This document shows, piece by piece, positions 6,434 to 12,345 of a stretch of 13,588 nucleotides of DNA. The DNA lies in NCBI GenBank assembly GCA_041485905.1, contig JBGPKK010000122.1, forward strand, positions 1-13,588, given 5' to 3'. This DNA is from JAHFUI01 sp041485905. Lineage in GTDB: Bacteria; Acidobacteriota; Vicinamibacteria; Vicinamibacterales; CAVVIG01. The first letter of the stretch is position 1, and every line of letters begins with the position of its first letter. Under the pieces are notes generated by a model. That model did not search any database and was not told where the DNA came from. It saw only the letters and a program-made list of their open reading frames with translations. The position numbers were made by a program, and so were the translations under genes.

Positions 6434-7956
6434 ACACAGTGACGACCAGACAGATGTTGGGTATCGCGTTCCTGGGATGGCTGTCGGTTGGTCTTGGGAC
6501 GGCAACCGGGCAGTCTGTTCCGAGGATTCCACGGCCTTTGCTGTTGACCCAGGCCCCGGTTCCTCCAGTCGCGCCATTTCCTCCAATCGCGCCCCTTCCT
6601 CCAGTCGCGCCATTTCCTCCAATCGCGCCGCCTCCTCCAGTCGCGCCGTTTTCGTTCGACTTCAACGTCGACTGGAATCCGGATTTCGCCCTCGACTTCA
6701 ATCTGGATCTGGATGCGATCCGCGAATCGGCTCGCCAGGCGGTCGAGTCGGCGCGCGCATTCGGTCCCTTCGACTTTTCCTTCTCTCGGCCCGACTTTTC
6801 ATTCTCTTCCCAGGCCGGCGCCCAGGCGCGCAACCAGGAGGCGCTTGCCGACGCGCTCTATCGGCAGGCACGCCAATCGATCGATCAAAGCCGCTACGAG
6901 AGAGCGATCGAGCAGCTCAATCGCCTCGTCAGTCTGTCCGGCAGCAACCGGGTCGACGCCGGGCTCTACTGGAAGTCGTACACACTCGCGAGACAGGGGC
7001 AGCGCGCCGACGCGTTGACGACGCTGGCGGATCTGCAGAAGCGCTTCGCCGACAGCCGATGGCTGAAAGACGCGAAGGCGCTTGAAGTCGAGATCCGCCA
7101 GGCCTCGGGCCAGGCGGTGTCCCCGGATGCGCAGAACGACGAAGAGCTCAAGCTTCTCGCGCTGCGCGGACTGATGCAGAGCGATCCGGACCGCGCGGTG
7201 CCGATGATCGAAAAGCTGCTGGCCGGCAACAGCTCCGTCAAGCTCCAGGAGAACGCGCTGTTCGTGTTGAGCCAGAGCCGCTCGGCGCGCGCGCGGGACA
7301 TCATCACCAATGTCGCCAGGACCGGCAACCCCGACCTTCAGCTCAGGGCCATCCGCTATCTCGGTGCGATGGGCGGCCCCGAGAACCGCCAGGTGCTCGA
7401 CGAGATCTATCGAGGGTCCACCGACACAGCGCTCAAGCGCCAGATTCTGCGAGGCCTGAACAATTCGAACGACCGTGCACGCCTGCTGGCCCTGGCGAAG
7501 ACTGAGACCTCCCCCGAGCTGCGCGCCCAGGCGGTCCAGCAGCTGGGCGCGATTCACGCTGACGCCGAGCTCTGGGAGCTGTATCAGAGCGAGTCCTCGT
7601 CTGACGTCAAGCGTCGAATCCTTCAGAGCATGGGCGCGAGCGGAAACACAGACCGGTTGATCGAGATCGCCCGCACGGAGAAGGATCTGCAGCTCCGAGG
7701 AGCGGCCATCCGTGGTTTGGGCGCCGCGGGCGGCGCGAAGAGCGGCGAGGTGCTGCGGTCCCTCTATACGCCCGAGACGCCCGTCGAAGTCCGCCGCGAG
7801 ATTCTCAACGCGCTGACGGCACACGATAACGCGGCGGTGCTCGTCGAGCTGGCGCGGGCCGAAAAAGATCCGGCCATGAAACGGGACATCGTGCAGAAGC
7901 TTTCGTCCATGAAGTCGAAGGAAGCCACCGATTATCTGTTCGAGTTGCTGAAATGA
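6430..7956 (+). CDS. exported Pro-rich, TPR and HEAT-repeat protein
   Basis: 508 aa. A Sec signal peptide (about 1-27, ending in GTATGQS) is followed by five PP(V/I)AP(F/L/P) hexapeptides at 45-74. Next comes an Asp/Phe/Asn-rich stretch (about 75-127, with FDFNVDW, DFALDFNLDLD and FDFSFSRPDFSFS). A TPR-like helical section lies at about 134-225 (ALADALYRQARQSIDQSRYE). HEAT-like repeats run from about 236 to 508, arranged as a superrepeat of about 60 residues, three and a half to four copies. Each copy has an (L/V)RxxxxxxLGA half and a (V/M)KRxILxxL half. The predicted location is periplasm or outer surface. It is coupled to the anti-sigma gene by ATGA and to the next gene by ATGA at 7953. No catalytic motif is seen, so a scaffold or protein-binding role is inferred. 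It may be an effector or a signal partner of the sigma system. Confidence 0.85.
   Translation: MNTVTTRQMLGIAFLGWLSVGLGTATGQSVPRIPRPLLLTQAPVPPVAPFPPIAPLPPVAPFPPIAPPPPVAPFSFDFNVDWNPDFALDFNLDLDAIRESARQAVESARAFGPFDFSFSRPDFSFSSQAGAQARNQEALADALYRQARQSIDQSRYERAIEQLNRLVSLSGSNRVDAGLYWKSYTLARQGQRADALTTLADLQKRFADSRWLKDAKALEVEIRQASGQAVSPDAQNDEELKLLALRGLMQSDPDRAVPMIEKLLAGNSSVKLQENALFVLSQSRSARARDIITNVARTGNPDLQLRAIRYLGAMGGPENRQVLDEIYRGSTDTALKRQILRGLNNSNDRARLLALAKTETSPELRAQAVQQLGAIHADAELWELYQSESSSDVKRRILQSMGASGNTDRLIEIARTEKDLQLRGAAIRGLGAAGGAKSGEVLRSLYTPETPVEVRREILNALTAHDNAAVLVELARAEKDPAMKRDIVQKLSSMKSKEATDYLFELLK
6562..6651 (+). repeat. in-frame 18-bp (36-bp higher order) tandem repeat coding a Pro-rich linker
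   Basis: Five 18-bp units encode PPVAPF, PPIAPL, PPVAPF, PPIAPP and PPVAPF. Val and Ile units alternate, so the DNA repeats with a 36-bp period. The units are nearly identical at the DNA level (CCTCCAGTCGCGCCATTT against CCTCCAATCGCGCCCCTT), which implies recent duplication or slippage. Confidence 0.9.
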
Positions 7957-8627
7957 CGCCAGCGCCTGCGGCCCGAGCGAGCGCGAAGGCGCGAGTGAGA
8001 GCGAGCGGGGGTGGGGCCCCGCGAGCCGTGATAAATGCCCTCGGTGTGGTGGTTCTGCTTGCGGGCCCGGCGGTCGCCCAAAGTCCCGTCGCAAACGCGA
8101 AGGTCGAGACGCGCTCTGCGCTTCAAGGGCTCGAGCGGGAGGTGCAGGCGATCGCGGCGACGAGGGCGCCCACATGGATCGGGTATCGCCTCCCGGCGGC
8201 GGCGGGATCGCGCCGCACCTGCTCGAATGGATCGCGGATCATGCTCGAGTCGCCTTCGGAGTTCCTCGTCCTGGCGCGGCTGGAGGCCGGACAGGTCGTT
8301 CAGCTCCGCACCGTCACGCCGGAATGCGACGTCGACGCTGGCGGGATGCCGCTCGCGTGGTTGAACGACGTGAACGGCTCGGAGAGTGTCGCCTGGCTCG
8401 CGAAGTTCGTCGCGGCGGCCCCGGAGTCACGCGACGGCATGGATCGGTTCGTACGGCCTGCGCTCAGGGCTATTGGCATGCACGCCGGCGACGGCGCGGC
8501 GAAGCTGGTCGAAATTGCGCGCACCGCCCGCAACACCGAGGTACGCAAACAGGCGATGGCCCGGCTCGGCGAGTCGCGCGATCCCCGCGCGATGAAGTTG
8601 TTCGAGGAGATCCTTATCGGGAAGTAA
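7953..8627 (+). CDS. exported HEAT-repeat protein, last gene of the sigma operon
   Basis: 224 aa from the ATG at 7953, which overlaps the previous TGA (ATGA). The N-terminus has a long Arg/Lys/Ala-rich n-region (ARASAKARVRASGGGAPR) and then a hydrophobic core and cleavage-like site (GVVVLLAGPAVAQS, about 31-44). An alternative GTG at 8028 would give a 199-aa protein with a short n-region. The middle (about 65-125) holds a possible disulfide pair (Cys in RRTC and in TPECDV) and has no family I know. The C-terminus (about 155-224) is HEAT-like: KLVEIARTARNTEVRKQAMA then ARLGESRDPRAMKLFEEIL. It closely parallels the last 40 residues of the preceding protein. It probably acts in the periplasm with that protein. 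Confidence 0.75.
   Translation: MTPAPAARASAKARVRASGGGAPRAVINALGVVVLLAGPAVAQSPVANAKVETRSALQGLEREVQAIAATRAPTWIGYRLPAAAGSRRTCSNGSRIMLESPSEFLVLARLEAGQVVQLRTVTPECDVDAGGMPLAWLNDVNGSESVAWLAKFVAAAPESRDGMDRFVRPALRAIGMHAGDGAAKLVEIARTARNTEVRKQAMARLGESRDPRAMKLFEEILIGK
7974..8020 (+). repeat. GCGAG-rich element ending in GGGGCCCC inside the coding start
   Basis: CGAGCGAGCGCGAAGGCG, then GCGAGTGAGAGCGAGCGG and GGGTGGGGCCCC, make a low-complexity purine-rich block with a terminal 8-bp palindrome (8013-8020). It reads more like intergenic filler than coding sequence, yet lies between the ATGA start at 7953 and the alternative GTG at 8028. If 7953 is the real start, it encodes the basic n-region. Confidence 0.5.
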
Positions 8628-9852
8628 CCTTGGCGTCGTCGACAAGGCGCTGAATCTGATCGTGCGTCAGCACATGGTTCGACGCTTTGGCGGCGGCGAA
8701 CACCCGGTCGACGATCTCGTCGGTCGCCGGCAGGCCCCGTTTCTCCAGCCAGAACACAACGTTGGAGCGACCGGACAACGGTCCCACCTCAATCTCCTGT
8801 TCACGTCCCACCAGGCTCGCCGGCACGGCCGCGTACACGGCGTCCATCAACGCGCGATCGCCCTTTCTGAACGCTTTCACGACGGCCGCCGCGTGCACGC
8901 CAGTCGCGGTGCGGAACGCGTCGGCGCCGATGACCGGATAGTTGGGCGGAATCCGCACGTGGCACGCGCGCGCCACCGCGTGGCAGTAGGCGCCGAGACC
9001 GCTCAGATCGCGGTCGATGTACCCCATCATGACGAGATTCACCAGCAGGAGATCGATGGGCGTGTTGCCGCACCGCTCGCCGATCCCGAGCGCGGCGCCG
9101 TGCAGCCGCGTGGCTCCCGCTTCGAGCGCGGCGAGACTGCTCGCCACACCAAACCCGCGATCGCGGTGTCCGTGCCAGTCGATGCCGACCTCCGCCCCCA
9201 GTTCCGCGATCAAAGACTTGACGAAGGTGACGACGGCTTTGGCGCCGTTGGGGGTCGAATGTCCGACCGTGTCCGCGATGCAGAGCCGCGACGCGCCGGC
9301 GTGGATCGCGGTCGTATACAAAAGACGCAGCTGTTCGGGATCGGCCCTGGTCGTGTCCTCGGTCACGAACATCACGCTCAGACCCTGCTTGACCGCGAAG
9401 CTGACCGCCTGTTCGGTACAGGTCCGCAGGTACTCGACCGTCCATCCTTCCGCGTATTGGCGGATCGGGCTCGACCCGATGAACGTGCAGCATTCAATCG
9501 GCACGCCGGTGCGCTGCGTGATCTCGGCGATCGGCGTGATATCCGCTATGAGGGTTCGCGCCGCACAGTTGGCGCGGATGTTCAACCGCTCGTCGGCGAT
9601 CGCCCGCGCGAGCCGCTCGACGTCCTCGGCGACCTTCGGGCCGGCTCCCGGCAGGCCGATGTCGGCCGTGTCGATGCCAAGCGCGTCCATGTGACGGAGA
9701 ATCTCGATCTTCTGATCGACTGGCGGGGTGCGCACCGACGGCGACTGCAAGCCGTCGCGCAGCGTTTCATCGTTCAGCATCGCCACCGGCGGACGCGGCC
9801 CGACCGCGTCGTGGTTCCAGTCGTAAATCAGCGGATGCGGAGAGATGTGCAT
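8614..9852 (-). CDS. homocitrate/2-isopropylmalate synthase-like DRE-TIM enzyme
   Basis: 412 aa from ATG 9852. It belongs to the acyl-CoA:2-oxoacid condensing enzymes of the DRE-TIM metallolyase family. Visible are LNDETLRDGLQSP (about 26-38, catalytic Arg32 and metal Asp33), FVTEDTTRAD (about 162-171), the metal His pair in WHGHRDRGFG (His227 and His229), GIGERCGNTP (about 256-265) and GVHAAAVVKA (about 318-327). The usual HxHND is HxHRD here. The C-terminal LeuA regulatory domain is absent (leucine-inhibited enzymes are about 510-560 aa), so the enzyme should lack that allosteric control. Homocitrate, isopropylmalate and citramalate synthase cannot be told apart from the sequence alone. The 9-nt gap to the small membrane-protein gene upstream (stop ends 9863) suggests co-transcription. 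Confidence 0.85.
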   Translation of the reverse strand: MHISPHPLIYDWNHDAVGPRPPVAMLNDETLRDGLQSPSVRTPPVDQKIEILRHMDALGIDTADIGLPGAGPKVAEDVERLARAIADERLNIRANCAARTLIADITPIAEITQRTGVPIECCTFIGSSPIRQYAEGWTVEYLRTCTEQAVSFAVKQGLSVMFVTEDTTRADPEQLRLLYTTAIHAGASRLCIADTVGHSTPNGAKAVVTFVKSLIAELGAEVGIDWHGHRDRGFGVASSLAALEAGATRLHGAALGIGERCGNTPIDLLLVNLVMMGYIDRDLSGLGAYCHAVARACHVRIPPNYPVIGADAFRTATGVHAAAVVKAFRKGDRALMDAVYAAVPASLVGREQEIEVGPLSGRSNVVFWLEKRGLPATDEIVDRVFAAAKASNHVLTHDQIQRLVDDAKVTSR

Positions 9853-9862
9853 ACGGCAGACC

Positions 9863-10141
9863 TTACGGGGGCGATCCGGCTCGAGCCGCCGCAAATCGCA
9901 CGCCGAAGACTCCGAAAACAAGAATCGCCGCGGCGGCGGCCGATGCCGTCCAGAGGCCATTGGTGATGGCGGGACGCATCCAATCGTCGATGCGCGCGTA
10001 GGGACCGCCCGCGTGATCGGCAAGCGCGGCCGCGTGAAGGTACCGCCGGCCGGCGACGACGATCACGCGATCGAACACCACGTTCCAGACGATGACGGCC
10101 CAGACGATCCACAGCGTGGTCGCCATTCGCACCCGCGACAT
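9863..10141 (-). CDS. small two-helix membrane protein, unknown function
   Basis: 92 aa from ATG 10141; an in-frame ATG at 10174 would add 11 residues but would overlap the zinc-ribbon gene. The first membrane helix is at about 7-28 (TTLWIVWAVIVWNVVFDRVI) and the second at about 64-83 (WTASAAAAAILVFGVFGV). The loop between them is hydrophilic (GRRYLHAAALADHAGGPYAR), and there is no signal peptide or catalytic motif. I do not recognise a named family. It sits between the zinc-ribbon protein (7-nt gap) and the homocitrate-synthase-like gene. A perfect TATAAT ends 6 nt before this ATG, so it may begin its own leaderless transcript. Confidence 0.65.
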   Translation of the reverse strand: MSRVRMATTLWIVWAVIVWNVVFDRVIVVAGRRYLHAAALADHAGGPYARIDDWMRPAITNGLWTASAAAAAILVFGVFGVRFAAARAGSPP

Positions 10142-10147
10142 ATCTCG

Positions 10148-10153
10148 ATTATA
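10148..10153 (-). promoter_or_regulatory. TATAAT -10 element, candidate leaderless promoter
   Basis: On the minus strand TATAAT reads from 10153 to 10148, followed by CGAGAT and the ATG at 10141. Transcription would start at about the ATG. The TAA inside the hexamer is the stop codon of the zinc-ribbon gene. No TTGACA-like -35 lies at 16-18 bp (ATATGT is there) and there is no TG extension, so chance cannot be excluded. Confidence 0.35.
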
Positions 10154-10457
10154 GGCGCCTGGCGCGGCGAACATATGCGCCGAACGCGCCAGCGACGATG
10201 ACCGTCACCGTCAGCGCGATGAGATTCGCCAATCCGTCGCTCAGGGTCACGTGTTCGTACGCGGAGACGCCCACGAGCACGCCCGCGTACACGGCACATT
10301 CCACCAGCGCCATGACAATGATGCTCGACGCGCGCGACAGCGACGACCTGCGCGTCGGGGAGACGGGCTTGAACTTCGCTTCGGTCGTCGCCGTGCCGCA
10401 GCGATAGCAGATGAGCGCCTTTTCGGCGATCTCGGTGCCGCAGCTCCGGCAAATCAC
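10149..10457 (-). CDS. zinc-ribbon protein with two membrane helices
   Basis: 102 aa from GTG 10457, which overlaps the permease TGA by three bases (GTGA, 10457-10454). Two CxxC knuckles at Cys3/Cys6 and Cys18/Cys21 (ICRSCGTEIAEKALICYRCG) form a zinc ribbon. A basic, Ser-rich linker follows (about 28-44), then two membrane helices (about 46-67, IIVMALVECAVYAGVLVGV; about 76-95, LIALTVTVIVAGAFGAYV). The zinc ribbon should face the cytoplasm. The coupling to a metal permease hints at zinc sensing or handling, but many zinc-ribbon membrane proteins have no known metal-transport role. The long open frame upstream of the GTG only overlaps the permease gene and is rejected. Confidence 0.75.
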   Translation of the reverse strand: MICRSCGTEIAEKALICYRCGTATTEAKFKPVSPTRRSSLSRASSIIVMALVECAVYAGVLVGVSAYEHVTLSDGLANLIALTVTVIVAGAFGAYVRRARRL

Positions 10458-11290
10458 GACGTTCGTTGGATCAGCGGACGTACGGCCGCCACGAGAATCA
10501 GCACCAGGCCGAAGGTGCAGACGATGGTCGCGCCGGTCGGTAAATCGAGCTTCAGCGACAGATACACGCCCAGCGCCGACACGACCGTCCCCATCGTCCA
10601 GCCGATCGCGAGACGCTTGCCGATCCGATCTGAATAGAGCATCGCGGCAACCGACGGCACGATCAGGTAGCAGAACACAAGCAGCACCCCGGCGATCGAC
10701 ACGGACCGCGTCACGACGAACCCGAACGAGGCGTAAAAGAGAAAGTCCCAGAGCCTTAACGACGTGCCCTCGGCTTCGGCGCGTTCCGGATCCATGGAGA
10801 TAGCAAGAAAGCGGCGGCGGAAGATGAAGTGAAACGCGCCGATGACAGCGTAGAGCACGGCCGTCAGCCACACCTCAGACCAGGAGACCGCCAGGATGTT
10901 GCCCACCAACATGTCCTTGAGGTGCTCCCCTTCCGAGGTCGACTTGCTCATCGCGAGGATCGTCGCGGCCGATGCCACGGCGTAGGAGATCCCGATGATC
11001 GCTTCCTGCGGGATGCGCGCGCGGCGGCTGCGAATCGTCGAGAAAATCGCCGCGCCGATGAAGGTGAACGCCAGGCTCGTCCAGTACACCGCGTTCCCGT
11101 GTGGGTCGCCACCGGACCACGGCATGAGCAGCGCGATCGTGGCGCCGAACGCAGCGATCTGCGCGAGTGAGAGATCGACAAAGATGACGCCCCGTTCGAC
11201 GACGTGTATGCCCAGGTAGGCGTGGATCCCCGCGATCACGAGGCTCGCGACGAAACACGGCGCGAGGAACGACAGGACGGACATGTCCAT
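10454..11290 (-). CDS. ABC-3 family zinc/manganese transporter permease
   Basis: 278 aa with about eight membrane helices, the size and pattern of ZnuB/MntB-type permeases. Family-typical stretches include HVVERGVIFVDLSLAQIAAF, where the ABC-3 family has a conserved Gly/Ser-rich first loop, SYAVASAATILAM, and TRSVSIAGVLLVFCYLIVPS near the cytoplasmic coupling region. It forms the inner-membrane channel that receives metal from the binding protein encoded 5 nt upstream. The ATG at 11290 follows a strong GGAGG (12-nt spacer), and a second ATG two codons later is also possible. No ATPase gene lies next to it, although znu/mnt operons normally include one. Metal choice (Zn, Mn or Fe) cannot be read from the permease. 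Confidence 0.9.
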   Translation of the reverse strand: MDMSVLSFLAPCFVASLVIAGIHAYLGIHVVERGVIFVDLSLAQIAAFGATIALLMPWSGGDPHGNAVYWTSLAFTFIGAAIFSTIRSRRARIPQEAIIGISYAVASAATILAMSKSTSEGEHLKDMLVGNILAVSWSEVWLTAVLYAVIGAFHFIFRRRFLAISMDPERAEAEGTSLRLWDFLFYASFGFVVTRSVSIAGVLLVFCYLIVPSVAAMLYSDRIGKRLAIGWTMGTVVSALGVYLSLKLDLPTGATIVCTFGLVLILVAAVRPLIQRTS

Positions 11291-11295
11291 GATGT

Positions 11296-12228
11296 CTACT
11301 TTCCTCCACTCTCTCTGATGGCGGCCACCACAGCGTTAATGTCGTAGTCGAACAGCTTGAAGTAGTCCGTGGCGTCCTTCGTCCCGCCCACTGATGGGGC
11401 CAAAACGACCACGCGGGCGCCGGTTTCACGCGCGATGGCGTTCGGCGTTTTCAGATCGAAATACGGCTCGACGAGGATGATCTTCACGTTCTGCCGCTTC
11501 ATCTCCTGGATCAGTTCGAGCGTGTGGCCCGGGGAGGGTGGAATACCGGGGCGCGGCTCCACGTAGCCCATGACCTCGAGCGCGAATCGATCCGTGAAGT
11601 TCGGAAACGACCGGTGATAGGTCGCCAGCTTGAGGCCCTTGAAGGGCGTCATCGCCGCGATCCAGCGCTTCTCCGCCTCGGCGAGCCGGCTCGTGAAATC
11701 GGCCAGCCGCTGGTCAAAGTACGCCTTGTCGTTCGGGCGCAATTGCGACAGCTTCGCCGCGATCTCGCGCGCGATGATTTTGCCGTTTTCGGGATCGAGC
11801 CAATAGTGCGGGTTCCCGAGCGGATGCACGTCACCCATCGCGCGCGTGATCTGGCCCTGCGGGATCTCGAGGATCTTCGCCTCCGTGGACGCATCCAGAT
11901 ATCCCTCGGCGCCAGGCTGAATCTTCGCGTTGCGGCTCTGCTGAATGAGCGGCGGCAGCCAGCCGATTTCCAGCTCGCGACCGACGACGATCAGCAGATC
12001 AGCCTTCTGGAGCTTGAGGATGAAGCTCGGCTTCGCCTCGACGAAATGCGGATCCTGGTATCCCTTGGCAATCGAGTCGATCGAGATGTGGTCGCCGCCG
12101 ACTTCCCGCCCAATCGACGCGAGATCTTCGGTCGTGGCGACAACGTTCGGCTTGCCCTGTGCGCGCGCCGGCGACGGGACGAACAATGACACCGCGACGA
12201 GCGCGATGAGTGATGGCTTGATGCTCAT
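11296..12228 (-). CDS. metal ABC transporter substrate-binding protein (ZnuA/TroA-like)
   Basis: 310 aa. A Sec signal peptide (MSIKPSLIALVAVSLFVPSP, cleavage after ARA) leads to a cluster A-I (TroA-type) periplasmic binding fold. Metal-ligand positions are His61 (GYQDPHFVEAKPS), His141 (LGNPHYWLDP; His135 lies nearby) and His205 (ATYHRSFPNF). A long linking helix region lies around 152-190. The third ligand being His favours zinc over manganese. The fourth ligand, normally Asp in a 'vDxL' stretch near residue 278, appears to be Ala (VVLAPSVGG). There is no His-rich loop of the E. coli ZnuA kind. AAAGGG is a good Shine-Dalgarno 5 nt before ATG 12228. The protein delivers metal to the permease encoded 5 nt downstream. 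Confidence 0.9.
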   Translation of the reverse strand: MSIKPSLIALVAVSLFVPSPARAQGKPNVVATTEDLASIGREVGGDHISIDSIAKGYQDPHFVEAKPSFILKLQKADLLIVVGRELEIGWLPPLIQQSRNAKIQPGAEGYLDASTEAKILEIPQGQITRAMGDVHPLGNPHYWLDPENGKIIAREIAAKLSQLRPNDKAYFDQRLADFTSRLAEAEKRWIAAMTPFKGLKLATYHRSFPNFTDRFALEVMGYVEPRPGIPPSPGHTLELIQEMKRQNVKIILVEPYFDLKTPNAIARETGARVVVLAPSVGGTKDATDYFKLFDYDINAVVAAIRESGGK

Positions 12229-12245
12229 AATGACCCTTTCTGATC

Positions 12246-12302
12246 GCCGGACCTAACAAGGTCCGGCCTACACCGAATCGCCGGACCCAATTGGGGTCCG
12301 GC
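12246..12302 (-). repeat. two tandem GCCGGACC hairpins between the barrel and znuA-like genes
   Basis: GCCGGACCT (12246-12254) pairs perfectly with AGGTCCGGC (12259-12267), with loop AACA. GCCGGACCC (12280-12288) pairs perfectly with GGGTCCGGC (12294-12302), with loop AATTG. The two copies share the ATCGCCGGACC start and have a 34-bp period, like REP elements. There is no T-run on either side, so a canonical intrinsic terminator is unlikely. An mRNA-stabilising or attenuating role is possible. Confidence 0.8.
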
Positions 12303-12310
12303 CACTGCCA

Positions 12311-12345
12311 GTCGACCGTCGACCGTCGACGGTCGACTGTCGACT
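12311..12345 (-). repeat. five 7-bp GTCGACN tandem repeats
   Basis: GTCGACC, GTCGACC, GTCGACG, GTCGACT and GTCGACT run without a break. Every unit contains the GTCGAC palindrome, so many alternative hairpins are possible. On the minus strand the first two bases of the barrel gene's TAG stop lie inside the last unit. Confidence 0.85.

Noticed and set aside
8662..9966. 434-aa plus-strand open frame over the synthase-like gene
   Set aside because: It is a shadow of the minus-strand enzyme, whose DRE-TIM motifs are unmistakable. The shadow is low-complexity Arg/His/Val.
10875..11429. Minus-strand open frame over the permease start, considered as a missing ABC ATPase
   Set aside because: It has no Walker A, LSGGQ or Walker B, and is out of frame with the permease and binding protein.
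12246..12302. The two GCCGGACC hairpins as intrinsic terminators
   Set aside because: The stems are good but no U-tract follows on either strand, and they lie between genes of one apparent operon.
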